A stretch of DNA of 64,000 bases, taken from assembly GCF_019266065.1 (NCBI RefSeq), contig NZ_LPNR01000094.1:1-64000 (forward strand), given 5' to 3'. The position numbers and the translations under genes were made by a program. The notes below the pieces were generated by a model. It saw only the letters and a list, made by a program, of their open reading frames with translations, did not search any database and had not been told where the DNA came from. The stretch is from Nocardia sp. MH4 (GTDB lineage: Bacteria; Actinomycetota; Actinomycetes; Mycobacteriales; Mycobacteriaceae). Below are positions 50,590 through 63,684 of this stretch, one piece after another (the stretch's first letter is position 1; each line of letters begins with the position of its first letter).

Positions 50590-51494
50590 TCGTCGACATG
50601 CCCGACACCACCACGGTCGATGTGGCCAAGAAGATGGTGCAGCTGCGCGAGACCAACGGCGTCATCACCCAGGGCCGGGTGCTCACCCTGGTGGTCTGCA
50701 CCCTGGACTCCTCCGAGGCCGAGGACGCGATCGACGCCGCCAACGACGCCAGCCGCGAGCACCCCTGCCGGGTGATCGTGCTGGCCCGCGGTGACCGCGA
50801 CGCCGACACCCGCCTCGACGCCCAGATCCGGGTCGGCGGCGACGCCGGCGCGGCCGAGGTGATCGTGCTGCGGCTGCAGGGTCCGCTGGTGAACCACGAG
50901 AGCAGCGTCGTCACCCCGTTCCTGCTGCCCGACACCCCGGTGGTGGCGTGGTGGCCGCGCGGCGCGCCGGAGTTCCCGTCGATGGACTCGGTGGGCAAGC
51001 TGGCCAAGCGCCGGATCACCGACGCCACCTTCGCGCCCGATCCGCAGGCCGCGATCAAGAAGCGCCGCTACTCCTACGCGGTGGGCGACACCGATCTGGC
51101 GTGGAGCCGGATCACCTACTGGCGGGCGCTGCTGGCCGCCGCGCTCGACGAGCCGCCGTTCGAACCGGTCACCTCGGTGACCGTGTCGGGCCTGGCCAGT
51201 GAGCCCGCGCTGGACACCCTGGCGGGCTGGCTGGCCGCGCGACTGAACTGTCCCGTCGTCCGCAAGACGGGTGAGCTGCGGGTGGAACTGCACCGCGGCA
51301 CGGATTCGATCGCCATCAGCCGACCGCAACTAGGAAGGACCGCCACGCTGACCCGCACCGGTGAACCCGACCAGCGCATCGCGCTGGCGCGCCGGGAAAC
51401 TCGCGACTGCCTCGCCGAGGAACTGCGCCGGCTCGACGCCGACGAGATCTACGCCGAGGCGCTCGCCGGAATCGAGAAGGTGACCTATGAGTGA
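50586..51494 (+). CDS. opcA: Glucose-6-phosphate dehydrogenase assembly protein OpcA
   Basis: A 302-residue protein that helps G6PDH assembly or activation in cyanobacteria and actinobacteria. Typical segments: VITQGRVLTLVVCTLD near residue 28, EHPCRVIVLARGD, and the middle PDTPVVAWWPRGAPEFP (about 118). The C-terminal domain is helical. It overlaps zwf (GTGA) and pgl by eight bases, so the oxidative branch is translationally linked. The equivalent is Rv1446c. Confidence 0.95.
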   Translation: MIVDMPDTTTVDVAKKMVQLRETNGVITQGRVLTLVVCTLDSSEAEDAIDAANDASREHPCRVIVLARGDRDADTRLDAQIRVGGDAGAAEVIVLRLQGPLVNHESSVVTPFLLPDTPVVAWWPRGAPEFPSMDSVGKLAKRRITDATFAPDPQAAIKKRRYSYAVGDTDLAWSRITYWRALLAAALDEPPFEPVTSVTVSGLASEPALDTLAGWLAARLNCPVVRKTGELRVELHRGTDSIAISRPQLGRTATLTRTGEPDQRIALARRETRDCLAEELRRLDADEIYAEALAGIEKVTYE

Positions 51495-52272
51495 CCACAT
51501 CGACGTGCACGACGAGCTCGGCGCCGAATTCCCCGCCAACACCATCGAAGTCCACGACGACCCCGACGGTCTGGCCGATGCCGCGGCCGAGCGCTTCGTC
51601 GACGTGATCGTCGCCGCCCAGGCCGAGCGCGGCACCGCCTCGGTGGCGCTCACCGGCGGCAGCGACGGCATCCGGCTGCTGGAGCGGGTCCGGCAGAACC
51701 CGGGCGACATCGACTGGTCGGCCCTCTACGTCTACTGGGGCGACGAGCGTTTCGTGCCCGACGGCGACCCGGACCGCAACGAGCTGCAGGCCAGGCAGGC
51801 GCTGCTCGACTTCGTCCCGCTGAACCCCGCGCACGTGTTCCCGATCGCCCCGTCCGACGGGACCTACGGCTCCCCGGAGGCCGCGGCGGCCGCGTACGCG
51901 CAGATCGTGCACACCGAGCTCGACGAGCGCGGCGAGTTCGACCTGACCGTGCTCGGCATGGGTCCCGAGGGGCACATCAACTCGCTGTTCCCGCATTCCC
52001 CGGCGATCAGGGAGACCACGGATTACGTTGTGGCGGTTCACGACTGCCCGAAGCCGCCGCCCACCCGGGTCTCGCTGACGTTGCCGGCGATCCATCGCTC
52101 CCGCCACGTCATGCTGGTGGTCAGCGGGGTCGGTAAGGCGGCCGCAGTCGCCGCCGCCGTCAACGGGGCCTCCCCCGACGACGTCCCGTCGGCCGGCGCG
52201 GTCGGCATCGAATCGACCACCTGGGTCGTCGACGAGGCCGCCGCCGCCGACCTGCTCCTCGACGAGGAGTAA
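51487..52272 (+). CDS. pgl: 6-phosphogluconolactonase
   Basis: A 261-residue enzyme that hydrolyses 6-phosphogluconolactone. Family motifs are ASVALTGGSDGIRLLERV (about residue 50), YVYWGDERFVPDGDPDRN (about 80), and LTVLGMGPEGHINSLFP with the catalytic His in GHINSLFP (about 165). The ATG lies inside the end of opcA. It is the last gene of the operon. Confidence 0.95.
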   Translation: MSDHIDVHDELGAEFPANTIEVHDDPDGLADAAAERFVDVIVAAQAERGTASVALTGGSDGIRLLERVRQNPGDIDWSALYVYWGDERFVPDGDPDRNELQARQALLDFVPLNPAHVFPIAPSDGTYGSPEAAAAAYAQIVHTELDERGEFDLTVLGMGPEGHINSLFPHSPAIRETTDYVVAVHDCPKPPPTRVSLTLPAIHRSRHVMLVVSGVGKAAAVAAAVNGASPDDVPSAGAVGIESTTWVVDEAAAADLLLDEE

Positions 52273-52281
52273 TCGCGTCGC

Positions 52282-52316
52282 CGAAGGGCCGGGTCCCGCT
52301 GGGCCCGGCCCTTTCG
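52282..52316 (+). terminator. Terminator after pgl
   Basis: CGAAGGGCCGGG pairs with CCCGGCCCTTTCG around a short loop that itself has a TCCC/GGG pairing. It lies nine bases after the pgl stop, with the right arm containing TTT. Confidence 0.75.
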
Positions 52317-52396
52317 CGTGCGCACCCTGCCTGCCGGCGCCGACGACACATCGATATCGTCGGGGGTGTTCCACGGCCGAAAGGGTGACCATCAGC

Positions 52397-53143
52397 ATGA
52401 TCCAGACCGAGACGGTGACGATTCCGGCCCATGTGCACGGCTATCCGCAGGTGGCGTTCGGCGGTTACGTCGCCGGACTGCTGGCCCGCCGCTCCGGCGC
52501 CGAGACCGTGCGCGTCGATTTCCGCCGCGCGGTCCCGATCGAGACGCCGATCGCCCTGCCCACCGCCGAACCGGGACACGCGATCCTGACCGACGCCGCC
52601 GGTGCCGTCCTGGCTCAGGCCGCTCCCGCCACTCTCGACATCACCGCGCCGCCCGGCCCGTCCTGGTCGGCGGCCAAGCGCGCGGCCGACGCCGCGCTCG
52701 CGAGCCCGCACCGCCCGGTCACCGACTGCTTCGGCTGTGGTGTGGAGTGCTCCCCCGGCCACGGTCTGCGTCTGTTCCCCTGGCCGGTCCCGGACCGGCC
52801 GATGGTCGCCGCCGCGTGGACACCCGACCTGAGCCTCGCCGACGACTCCGGCGAACTGCCACCGGAGATCGTCTGGTCCGCTCTCGACTGCCCCGGCGGC
52901 ATCGCCGCCTGGACGTTCCAGAAGATGGCCCGCGGCGCGGTCACCGCGGCCCTCACCGCCACCCGATTCCGGCCGGTCCCGGCGGGGGCGGAGTACACCA
53001 CCCACGCCTGGGCGATCCGCAGCGAGGGCCGCAAACACACGGTGGGCGTTGCCCTTTCCACCCGCGACGGCGACCTCTGCGCCCTCGCGGAGGCCCTGTG
53101 GGTCGTCCCCCGCGAGCAGACACCGCCGCCTGCCGAGCAGTAG
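52397..53143 (+). CDS. Hotdog-like conserved protein
   Basis: A 248-residue protein that looks like a double-hotdog (thioesterase-like) fold, though I cannot place it firmly. The first part (HVHGYPQVAFGGYVAGLLAR, residues 11-30) resembles a hotdog helix with a Gly-rich turn. A CxxC-like site lies mid-protein (TDCFGCGVECSPGHGLRLFP), and the second half has IVWSALDCPGGIAAWT, as in second hotdog domains. The frame opens at a GTG at 52385; the ATG at 52397 has better spacing to an AAAGGGTG-like site. It stands between pgl and the keto-acid dehydrogenase, a variable place relative to Mycobacterium. Confidence 0.6.
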   Translation: MIQTETVTIPAHVHGYPQVAFGGYVAGLLARRSGAETVRVDFRRAVPIETPIALPTAEPGHAILTDAAGAVLAQAAPATLDITAPPGPSWSAAKRAADAALASPHRPVTDCFGCGVECSPGHGLRLFPWPVPDRPMVAAAWTPDLSLADDSGELPPEIVWSALDCPGGIAAWTFQKMARGAVTAALTATRFRPVPAGAEYTTHAWAIRSEGRKHTVGVALSTRDGDLCALAEALWVVPREQTPPPAEQ

Positions 53144-53339
53144 CGCCCGCTCAGGCGGCCCGATCGCCGAGCCGAGCCCGTTCGACGACACCGACGGCAG
53201 GTGCTGGTGCCGCGACCACGACATCCACCGGTCGACCTCGCGTGAACGCCCTGGTTCGACCACCGGAGCGCCTAGCATCGGAGTCCTGGGCAGGCCGGCG
53301 GAACGGACGTCGACTCGACTCGAGCGAGGAGTGCTGACG

Positions 53340-53383
53340 ATGCGCGAGATTCGTGGAGTCGCCGCTTCGGGTCGGGTTCGACC

Positions 53384-53387
<4 letters not shown>
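53340..53387 (+). CDS. Short upstream ORF coupled to the E1 gene
   Basis: Fifteen codons (MREIRGVAASGRVRP) with GAGGA at 53326-53330 nine bases upstream. The stop TGA (53385-53387) overlaps the ATG of the E1 gene (ATGA). The E1 gene has no ribosome site of its own, so this short frame probably brings ribosomes to it. A GTG at 53331 could extend it by three codons. A possible TAGCAT -10 lies at about 53272-53277. Confidence 0.5.
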
Positions 53388-55537
<2,150 letters not shown>

Positions 55538-55554
55538 CGACCTCGGCGCAGACG

Positions 55555-55587
55555 AAAACCTGCCGTCACGCGGTGCGTGGCGGCAGG
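55555..55587. terminator. Terminator of secG (bidirectional)
   Basis: CCTGCCGTCACGC (55559-55571) pairs with 55575-55587 around GGT, with one T-G wobble. Read on the minus strand it ends in TTTT, 25 bases after the secG stop. Confidence 0.88.
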
Positions 55588-55611
55588 GTCGAGCGCGGAG
55601 TTCGGGCGAAC

Positions 55612-55845
55612 TCAGGCGAACTTGATCTCCAGGCCGATGCCGAGGATCGCGATCAGCCAGACCAGGCCGACGAAGATCGTGATGCGGTCGAGGTTCTTCT
55701 CGACCACGGTGGAGCCGGACAGGCTCGACTGGACGCCGCCACCGAACAGGCTGGACAAGCCGCCGCCCTTGGCGCGGTGCAGCAGCACCAGCAGCACCAA
55801 CAGCACGCTGGTGATCACAAGGAGGATATCGAGGAACAGCGACAT
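55612..55845 (-). CDS. secG: Preprotein translocase subunit SecG
   Basis: A 77-residue protein of the SecYEG channel with two membrane helices: about 3-23 (LFLDILLVITSVLLVLLVLL) and 54-74. The loop between them has HRAKGGGLSSLFGGGVQ, the SecG signature. Length equals that of the mycobacterial protein. An ATG nine bases upstream (55854) is also possible. It stands alone here, but in mycobacteria it also follows the glycolysis cluster. Confidence 0.92.
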   Translation of the reverse strand: MSLFLDILLVITSVLLVLLVLLHRAKGGGLSSLFGGGVQSSLSGSTVVEKNLDRITIFVGLVWLIAILGIGLEIKFA

Positions 55846-55879
55846 GGCGACCATCCTATGGGGTCGACGGGCGGTGGGT

Positions 55880-57475
55880 CTAACCAGGCTCGACCGCGAC
55901 CAGGTGGGAGACCGTCTGCGCCCCGGCCGACCAGCCCGCGACCATCAGCTCGATCTCCTCGTCGCGCGCGGTCAGGCGGACCCGATGCTGGTGCATGTGC
56001 TCGGCCCACGACCGCACGACGAACGCCTCGACGAATCGGTCGACGGTGCCGACATCACGGTAGAGCCGCCATTCCATCGCCCCGGTGCGCTGGCGGGACC
56101 GCCCGACCAGCGCCATCGACTCGGTGAACACCGCGACGTCCTCGGGCGGCACGTCATAGCCGCGCATCACCAGGACCGGGCCGTCCTCCGGGTCGGGTTC
56201 GACGACGAGCTGCGGTTCCGGCCAGAAGGCCGCCGGGGAGAGGTCGATCTCCTCCACGTTGTGCCGGATCGGCCACCACACCGTGCTCACCGCGCAGCAG
56301 GCCAGCAGGACCGCCGCGATCAGCAGCGCCGCCACCGCACCGTACGCGCCGGCGACCAGACCCCACAGCAGTGAGCCGATGGCCTGCCCACCCATGAACA
56401 CCAGCATGTACACCGACAGCCCGCGGGCCCGCACCCAGGCGGGCAACAATAGCTGCATCGTCGAGTTCAGCGTCGACATCGCCAGCAGCCAGGCCAGCCC
56501 CGCCCCGATCAGCAGGATCAGCACGACCGGCACGCTGGGCACCAGCGCGGTCGCCACCGCGCCGAGTCCGAACAGCACCGCCGCCAGCGCGAGCCGCTGG
56601 GTGGGCGTGAACAGCACCCGCAGCCGGGACAGCGCCAGCGCGCCGCAGACGGCGCCGAGTCCGAGCGCGCCGAGCAGCAAGCCGTAGCCGTCGGAGGCCA
56701 GGCCCAGCCGATCGTGCGCGATCACCGGCAGCAGCGACCACACCGCGCTCGCCGGCGCGATGAACAGGATGGCGCGAAAGAGCACCCGCCGGATCGCGGG
56801 CGCCGCGCGGATGAACCGGGTGCCCGCCTGCAGCGCCGCGAGCGGACGTTCGCTGGGCAGGATGCGCGGCCGCGTCGGCCACGTCGACATCAGCAGCACC
56901 ACGACGATGCCGACGAACGAGACGGTGTTGAACCCGAAGACCACTGTCGGCCCGGCGATCGAGACGATCACACCGGCCACCGCGGGCCCCACCGCGCGGC
57001 CGATATTGACGCTCATGCTGCCCAGCGCCGCCGCGGAGGTGATCTGGTCGCGCGGCACCAGCTCGGGCTGGATCGCCTGCCAGGCGGGCGCGGTGAGCGC
57101 CTGTCCACAGCCGAGCAGGAACAGCAGGGTCAGCAGGACCGCGGGCGTCGTGTGCCCGGTCGCGGTGGACACGGTGAGGGTCAGCGAGGCCAGCGCCATG
57201 CCGGTCTGCGCACCGATCAGCAGTCTGCGCCGGTCGACCAGATCGGCGAGCACCCCGGACGGGATGGACAGCAGCATCACCGGCAGCGCGAGCGCGGTCT
57301 GCACGAACGACACCAGGGCCGCCGCGTTCGGCGCGTCGACCAGGATCCACTGCGCGCCGACCGTCTGCATCCAGGTGCCCAGATTCGACACCAGCTGCGC
57401 GATCCACAGCGCCCGGTACACCGGCGACCGCAACGGCGCCCACGTCGACACCGGTTCGGCCGCCACGCTGCTCAC
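55880..57475 (-). CDS. MFS exporter with C-terminal monooxygenase-like domain
   Basis: A 531-residue protein of the MFS_3/EntS-like group. Helices cover about residues 15-410, with first-helix sequence ALWIAQLVSNLGTWMQTVGA and motif A-like SGVLADLVDRRRLLIG. After the last helix a soluble domain of about 100 residues begins (VLVMRGYDVPPEDVAVFTES), resembling the antibiotic-biosynthesis monooxygenase fold that ends several of these exporters. The GTG at 57475 is the likely start, with no clear ribosome site; the frame opens far upstream over the META gene. The substrate is unknown. Confidence 0.85.
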   Translation of the reverse strand: MSSVAAEPVSTWAPLRSPVYRALWIAQLVSNLGTWMQTVGAQWILVDAPNAAALVSFVQTALALPVMLLSIPSGVLADLVDRRRLLIGAQTGMALASLTLTVSTATGHTTPAVLLTLLFLLGCGQALTAPAWQAIQPELVPRDQITSAAALGSMSVNIGRAVGPAVAGVIVSIAGPTVVFGFNTVSFVGIVVVLLMSTWPTRPRILPSERPLAALQAGTRFIRAAPAIRRVLFRAILFIAPASAVWSLLPVIAHDRLGLASDGYGLLLGALGLGAVCGALALSRLRVLFTPTQRLALAAVLFGLGAVATALVPSVPVVLILLIGAGLAWLLAMSTLNSTMQLLLPAWVRARGLSVYMLVFMGGQAIGSLLWGLVAGAYGAVAALLIAAVLLACCAVSTVWWPIRHNVEEIDLSPAAFWPEPQLVVEPDPEDGPVLVMRGYDVPPEDVAVFTESMALVGRSRQRTGAMEWRLYRDVGTVDRFVEAFVVRSWAEHMHQHRVRLTARDEEIELMVAGWSAGAQTVSHLVAVEPG

Positions 57476-57583
57476 CCGCCGAGCATATCCCTGGCGAACG
57501 GCCGGGAACGGGTGCGCAACGGTGCGCGACCCGGTGCGGTCGGACGACGGATTCGCCGCACCCCGAGACGTACGATGGGCGAC

Positions 57584-58372
57584 ATGTCGGCAACACTGAT
57601 CCGTCTCGCCGCGCTCTGTGTGCTCGCCACCGCCGCGGCCACGGCCTGTTCGTCCGCCGAGGAGCCGAAGGCACCCGACGACACGGCCACCCCGATGGGA
57701 CACACGTATATCTCCACCGAGGTCGACGGCGACACGATCCCCGGCGGCGGCCCGATGACGCTGACCTTCGCCGACGGCCGCATCTCGGCGAACTCCGGCT
57801 GCAACACCAGCAGCGGCACCGTCGACCTGAGCGACCACGTCCTGCGCACGTCCCCGCTGGCGGGCACCATGATGGCGTGCGCCGGCGAGCGCGGCCGCGC
57901 CGACGCCTGGCAGAACACTTTCCTGGAGTCCGCCCCCACCTGGCGCCTCGACGGCGACAAACTGACACTGACCGGCACGTCGGTCACCGTCCATCTCACC
58001 GACAAGAAGATCGTCACCCCGGACAAGCCGCTGACCGGCACCACCTGGGTGGTCACCACGCTGATCACGCCGCAGGGACAGGTCCGCTCCACCACCCTCG
58101 ACGAAGTGAGCCCGAACCTGACGATCGGCGAGGGCGGCACCGTCAACGGCATGGCCGGCTGCAACCGGATGACCGGCACGGCCGGCGTCGGCCCCGGCGA
58201 CGCGGTGAACTTCGCGATCGCCACCACCAAGATGATGTGCGCGCCGGAGGTCATGGAGGTGGAGAGCAGCGTGCTGCGCGCCCTCGACGGCCGCACGACC
58301 GCCACCATCGACGGCGACACCCTCACCCTGCGCAACGACAACGGCAACGGCCTGGTCCTGCACGCGCAGTAG
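57584..58372 (+). CDS. Lipoprotein with two META (HslJ-like) domains
   Basis: A 262-residue lipoprotein: signal peptide with lipobox ATAC and Cys22, then two META domains (about 38-140 and 150-262). Each holds the Gly-Cys-Asn motif: NSGCNTSSG and MAGCNRMTG, and a later Cys pairs in TMMACAG and KMMCAPE, suggesting a disulfide per domain. META proteins are linked to heat or antibiotic stress in other bacteria. A TACGAT -10 box (57571-57576) lies seven bases before the ATG at 57584, so the mRNA may be leaderless; an ATG at 57575 would lie inside that box. Confidence 0.85.
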   Translation: MSATLIRLAALCVLATAAATACSSAEEPKAPDDTATPMGHTYISTEVDGDTIPGGGPMTLTFADGRISANSGCNTSSGTVDLSDHVLRTSPLAGTMMACAGERGRADAWQNTFLESAPTWRLDGDKLTLTGTSVTVHLTDKKIVTPDKPLTGTTWVVTTLITPQGQVRSTTLDEVSPNLTIGEGGTVNGMAGCNRMTGTAGVGPGDAVNFAIATTKMMCAPEVMEVESSVLRALDGRTTATIDGDTLTLRNDNGNGLVLHAQ

Positions 58373-58384
58373 CGGCGAACGACA

Positions 58385-58417
58385 CAGGGCCGGAAACCTC
58401 GTCGGTTTCCGGCCCTG
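58385..58417. terminator. Bidirectional terminator between META lipoprotein and tpiA
   Basis: CAGGGCCGGAAACC (58385-58398) pairs perfectly with 58404-58417 around TCGTC, a 14-bp stem between convergent genes. Confidence 0.88.
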
Positions 58418-58434
58418 CGCGTAGCTCTACCCGA

Positions 58435-59220
58435 TCAGGGCAGCGGCCCACCCGCGGCGATCGCCGACAGGGTGGCGAACTCGTCCGCCTTGAGCGAAGC
58501 GCCGCCGACCAGCGCGCCGTCGATGTCGGCCTGACCGACCAGCTCGCCGACGTTCTTGGCGTTGACCGAACCGCCGTAGAGCACGCGGACACCCGCGGCG
58601 ACCTCCGGCGAGGCCAACTCGGCCAGTTCGGCCCGGATCGCGCCACAGACTTCCTGCGCGTCCGCCGCCGAGGCGACCTTGCCCGTACCGATCGCCCAGA
58701 CCGGCTCGTAGGCGATGACGACCTGCGAGATCTGCTCGGCCGTCAGGCCTTTCAGCGAACCGCGCAGCTGCTCGAGGTTGTACTCGACGTGCGTGCCCGC
58801 CTCGCGGATGCCCAGACCCTCACCGATGCAGACGATCGGGGTGATCTCGTTCTTCAGCGCCTGCTTGGCCTTGGCCAGCACGGTCGCGTCGTCCTCGTTG
58901 TGGTACTGACGACGCTCCGAGTGCCCGACCACCACGAAGGTGCAACCCAGCTTGGCCAGCATCGACCCGCTGATCTCACCGGTGTAGGCGCCCGAGTCGT
59001 GCACCGACACGTCCTGCGCGCCGTAGGTGAGCAGGAGCTTGTCGCCCTCGACCACCGACTGCACACTGCGCAGGTCGGTGAACGGCGGGATCACCGACAC
59101 GTCGACCTTGGCGAAGTACTTCTCCGGCAGCGCGAAGGCCACCTTCTGCACCAGCGCGATGGCCTCGAGGTGGTTGAGGTTCATCTTCCAGTTGCCTGCG
59201 ATGAGCGGCTTACGTGCCAT
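58435..59220 (-). CDS. tpiA: Triosephosphate isomerase
   Basis: A 261-residue TIM-barrel enzyme linking dihydroxyacetone phosphate and glyceraldehyde 3-phosphate. Visible: [10 protein letters not shown] with the catalytic Asn/Lys near residue 10, [11 protein letters not shown] with the catalytic His near 100, and [17 protein letters not shown] with the catalytic Glu and flexible loop near 170. [10 protein letters not shown] binds phosphate. It starts three bases after pgk, in the gap-pgk-tpiA operon. Confidence 0.97.
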   Translation of the reverse strand: MARKPLIAGNWKMNLNHLEAIALVQKVAFALPEKYFAKVDVSVIPPFTDLRSVQSVVEGDKLLLTYGAQDVSVHDSGAYTGEISGSMLAKLGCTFVVVGHSERRQYHNEDDATVLAKAKQALKNEITPIVCIGEGLGIREAGTHVEYNLEQLRGSLKGLTAEQISQVVIAYEPVWAIGTGKVASAADAQEVCGAIRAELAELASPEVAAGVRVLYGGSVNAKNVGELVGQADIDGALVGGASLKADEFATLSAIAAGGPLP

Positions 59221-59223
59221 CGC

Positions 59224-60438
59224 TCAGCCCTCCAGCACCGAAATACCGGGCAGCTCTTTGCCTTCCAGATATTCCAGAGACGCGCCACCACCGGTGGAGA
59301 TGTGCGAGAAGCCGTCGTCGGGCAGGCCGAGCGTGCGCACGGCGGCCGCCGAGTCGCCGCCGCCCACCACGGTGAACGCGCCCTTGCCGGTCGCGGTCAC
59401 GATGGCCTCGGCCACCCCGCGGGTGCCCGCGGCGAACTTCTCGAACTCGAACACGCCCATCGGGCCGTTCCAGAACACCGTCTTCGCCTCGGTCAGCAGC
59501 GCGGAGAACCGGGCCACCGACTCGGGGCCGATGTCCAGGCCCATCCAGCCGTCGGGGATCTCGGTCGAGGCGACGGTCTTCGCATCGGCGTCGGCGGCGA
59601 ACTTGTCGGCCGCGACGATGTCGACCGGCAGGTGCAGCACGTCGCCGAAGCGCTCGAGCAGATCCTTGCAGGTGTCGATCATCTCTTCCTGCAGCAGCGA
59701 GGTGCCCACCGAAAGGCCCTGTGCGGCAAGGAAGGTGAAGCACATGCCGCCGCCGATCACCAGGGTGTCGACCTTGGGGGCCAGCGCCTCGATGACCGCG
59801 AGCTTGTCGGAGACCTTGGAGCCGCCGAGCACCACGGCGTAGGGACGAGCCGGGTCCTGGGTGAGCTTCTGCAGCACCTCGACCTCGGCCGCCACCAGCG
59901 TGCCCGCGTAGTGCGGCAGCTGCTGGGCGACGTCGTAGACCGAGGCCTGCTTGCGGTGCACCACACCGAAACCGTCGGAGACGAACGCGCCGTCGTCGCC
60001 GACCAGCTCGACATAGGCGGCCGCCAGCTTCGCCCGCTCGGCGTCGTCCTTGCTGGTCTCGCGCGCGTCGAAACGCACGTTCTCCAGCAGCAGCACGTCG
60101 CCGTCGGTGAGGCCTTCCGAACGCGAGAGCGCGTCGTAGCCCACCACGTCACCGGCCAGCTGGACGTTGCGGCCCAGCAGCTCCGCCAGCTTCACGGCCA
60201 CGGGGGCCAGCGAGTACTTGGCGTCCGGCTCGCCCTTGGGGCGGCCCAGGTGGGCCATGACGACCACCTTGGCGCCGGCCTCGACCAGCGCCTGGATGGT
60301 CGGCACCGAGGCGATGATGCGGCCCGGGTCGGTGATCTGTCCGTTGTCGTCGAGGGGGACGTTCAGGTCGGAGCGCACGAGCACGCCCCGGCCCTCGACA
60401 CCCTCGGCCAGGAGATCCTGCAGTGTCTGAACAGTCAT
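59224..60438 (-). CDS. pgk: Phosphoglycerate kinase
   Basis: A 404-residue two-domain kinase of glycolysis. [20 protein letters not shown] (substrate Arg/Asp/Asn) is near residue 22, and [11 protein letters not shown] near 62. The hinge and nucleotide domain have [17 protein letters not shown] and the C-terminal [10 protein letters not shown] with [19 protein letters not shown]. The ATG at 60438 lies five bases after the gap stop. Expression is tied to gap and tpiA. Confidence 0.97.
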   Translation of the reverse strand: MTVQTLQDLLAEGVEGRGVLVRSDLNVPLDDNGQITDPGRIIASVPTIQALVEAGAKVVVMAHLGRPKGEPDAKYSLAPVAVKLAELLGRNVQLAGDVVGYDALSRSEGLTDGDVLLLENVRFDARETSKDDAERAKLAAAYVELVGDDGAFVSDGFGVVHRKQASVYDVAQQLPHYAGTLVAAEVEVLQKLTQDPARPYAVVLGGSKVSDKLAVIEALAPKVDTLVIGGGMCFTFLAAQGLSVGTSLLQEEMIDTCKDLLERFGDVLHLPVDIVAADKFAADADAKTVASTEIPDGWMGLDIGPESVARFSALLTEAKTVFWNGPMGVFEFEKFAAGTRGVAEAIVTATGKGAFTVVGGGDSAAAVRTLGLPDDGFSHISTGGGASLEYLEGKELPGISVLEG

Positions 60439-60443
60439 CGCGG

Positions 60444-61478
<1,035 letters not shown>

Positions 61479-61590
61479 TCAAGCGGATTCATTCCGACGG
61501 GAACCACAGTAGTAGCCGACACCGGCTTCACGACAGCCACCTGCGATTTGTGAGGTTCCCGGCCCCCTGCCTGCGGGAACCACAGAATAG

Positions 61591-61624
61591 AGGGCAGAGC
61601 GGTCATGTATGACCGCTCTGCCCT
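61591..61624. terminator. Terminator of the rapZ-yvcK-whiA operon
   Basis: AGGGCAGAGCGGTCA (61591-61605) pairs perfectly with 61610-61624 around a four-base loop, a 15-bp stem 39 bases after the whiA stop. The rest of the 203-bp gap is the gap promoter and leader. Confidence 0.88.
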
Positions 61625-61663
61625 AAACGTCGGATTCGCCACAGCGCACAGCGAATGCCCGGG

Positions 61664-62647
61664 TTACGCGTCGTCGAGCAGCTCCGCCGTCACCGCCGAC
61701 TCGGTGTCGGGAATACCCAGGTCCTTGGCCCGCCGATCGGCCATCGACAGCAGGCGCCGGATCCGGCCCGCCACCGCGTCTTTCGTCATCGGCGGCTCGG
61801 CCAGCTGCCCCAGCTCCTCGAGCGAGGCCTGCCGGTGCTGGACCCGCAGCCTGCCCGCGGCGGCCAGATGGTCGGGCACGTCGTCGGCGAGGATCTCCAG
61901 CGCCCGCTCCACCCGCGCGGCCGCGGCGACGGCCGCCCGCGCCGAGCGGCGCAGGTTGGCGTCGTCGAAGTTGGCGAGCCGGTTCGCGGTCGCCCTGACC
62001 TCGCGGCGCATCCGGCGCTCTTCCCAGGTGAGCCTGGTGTCCTGCGCGCCCATCCGGGTGAGCAGGGCGCCGATCGCCTCGCCGTCGCGCACCACGACTC
62101 GGTCGGTGCCGCGCACCTCACGAGCCTTGGCGGTGATGCCGAGCCGACGAGCCGCACCGACCAGGGCCAGCGCGGCCTCCGGGCCGGGGCAGCTCACCTC
62201 GAGCGCCGAGGACCGGCCCGGCTCGGTCAGCGAGCCGTGCGCGAGAAACGCTCCGCGCCAGGCCGCTTCGGCGTCGCCGATACTGCCGCCCACCACCTGG
62301 GCGGGCAGGCCGCGAACCGGGCGTCCGCGCACGTCGAGCAAACCGGTCTGGCGGGCCAGCGCCTCACCCTCCTTCGACACCCGCACCACGTAGCGGGAGG
62401 TCTTGCGCAACCCTCCCGCGCCGAGCACGTGCACGTCGGAGCCGTACCCGTAGAGCTCGAAGATCTCCCGGCGCAGTCGCCGCGCGATGGAACCCATGTC
62501 CACCTCGGCCTCGACGATCACCCGGCCCCCGACGATGTGCAGACCGCCCGCAAATCGCAGCAGGGCCGACAATTCCGCCTTGCGCGAGCTGACCTGCGAC
62601 ACCACGAGCCTGCTCAGCTCGTCCTTCACCTCGGCTGTCATCGCCAC
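61664..62647 (-). CDS. whiA: Sporulation/division regulator WhiA
   Basis: A 327-residue DNA-binding protein conserved in Gram-positive bacteria. The N-terminal two-thirds is a LAGLIDADG-like fold ([20 protein letters not shown] near residue 29, [12 protein letters not shown] near 132), without nuclease residues. The C-terminal HTH contains [20 protein letters not shown] and [14 protein letters not shown]. In Streptomyces WhiA works with WhiB to start division genes. The GTG at 62647 has AGGAG upstream and gives [12 protein letters not shown], like mycobacterial WhiA. It overlaps the yvcK end by ten bases. Confidence 0.96.
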   Translation of the reverse strand: MAMTAEVKDELSRLVVSQVSSRKAELSALLRFAGGLHIVGGRVIVEAEVDMGSIARRLRREIFELYGYGSDVHVLGAGGLRKTSRYVVRVSKEGEALARQTGLLDVRGRPVRGLPAQVVGGSIGDAEAAWRGAFLAHGSLTEPGRSSALEVSCPGPEAALALVGAARRLGITAKAREVRGTDRVVVRDGEAIGALLTRMGAQDTRLTWEERRMRREVRATANRLANFDDANLRRSARAAVAAAARVERALEILADDVPDHLAAAGRLRVQHRQASLEELGQLAEPPMTKDAVAGRIRRLLSMADRRAKDLGIPDTESAVTAELLDDA

Positions 62648-63684
62648 GAGACGCGCTCCTTTCCCACCGACCCGGAACGCACATCCGATCCCGTGTGCCG
62701 TCCCTCGACTCGAAGCCCTGCCAGTTGCGGCCGCGGCGCCCGGATCAGCTGATCCAGTGCGGCGGCAAGTTTTCCGGGATGATGCCGATCCGTTCCCGGC
62801 TCGGCGACATCGCAGAACGTTACCCGTGCGCGCAACTGTTCGGCGGCTCTTGCCACATGTTCCCGTTGCCGCCCCTCGGGCACCGACGCCGAGTCGACGA
62901 GCACCTCGTCGACCGCGAAATCCGGTGCGTGCTGGGACAATACATGCAGGTGACGTTCGGCGGAAAAGCCGGCCGTCTCGCCCGGCTCGGCGGCCAGGTT
63001 CAACACGAGCACCTTGCGTGCCCTGGTGTGTACCAGCGCGTCGTGCAGTTGCGGCACCAGCACATGCGGGATGACGCTGGTGAACCATGAACCCGGGCCC
63101 AGCACAACGACATCCGCGTGCTCGATGGCCGAGGTGGCCTCGGGGCTGGCAGGCGGATCGGACGGAATCAGCCGCACCCGCCGGACCTTACCCGGCGTGG
63201 TCGCCACCGCAACCTGGCCCCGCACACTGCGCCCGATCCGCGGATCCGATTCCAGGCCCGAGACTTCGGCCTCGATGTCGAGCGGAACCGGCGACATCGG
63301 CAGCACCCGGCCGGTGATCCGCAGCAGTCTGCCCACCTCGTCGAGTGCGGCCACCGGATCACCGAGGACATCGGTGAGGCCGGCCAGGATCAGATTGCCC
63401 ACCGAATGGCCTGCCAGCGCGCCGGTGCCGCCGAAGCGGTGCTGCACCGTCGTCGTCCACACGCCGTCGGCGTCCTCGGACAGCGCGGCCAGCGCCATCC
63501 GCAGGTCGCCCGGCGGCAGCATGCCCAGTTCGCCGCGCAGCCTGCCCGAAGACCCGCCGTCGTCGGCCACCGTGACGACCGCGGTGATCCGCCTGGTCAG
63601 CCTGCGGACCGCCGTCAGGGTCGCGTAGAGCCCGTGTCCGCCGCCCAGCGCGACGACGGCTGGGTCGGCTTCCCATCCGCTCAT
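62638..63684 (-). CDS. yvcK: YvcK/GlmR-family protein (CuvA-like)
   Basis: A 348-residue UDP-sugar-binding protein of the CofD-like fold, needed for gluconeogenic growth and cell shape in Bacillus and Mycobacterium (Rv1422/CuvA). Visible: [20 protein letters not shown] near residue 11, [27 protein letters not shown] near 39, [18 protein letters not shown] near 86, and [15 protein letters not shown] near 190. The C-terminal 30 residues are a basic extension. It overlaps rapZ by four bases and whiA by ten, giving strict translational coupling. Confidence 0.95.
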   Translation of the reverse strand: MSGWEADPAVVALGGGHGLYATLTAVRRLTRRITAVVTVADDGGSSGRLRGELGMLPPGDLRMALAALSEDADGVWTTTVQHRFGGTGALAGHSVGNLILAGLTDVLGDPVAALDEVGRLLRITGRVLPMSPVPLDIEAEVSGLESDPRIGRSVRGQVAVATTPGKVRRVRLIPSDPPASPEATSAIEHADVVVLGPGSWFTSVIPHVLVPQLHDALVHTRARKVLVLNLAAEPGETAGFSAERHLHVLSQHAPDFAVDEVLVDSASVPEGRQREHVARAAEQLRARVTFCDVAEPGTDRHHPGKLAAALDQLIRAPRPQLAGLRVEGRHTGSDVRSGSVGKERVSWR

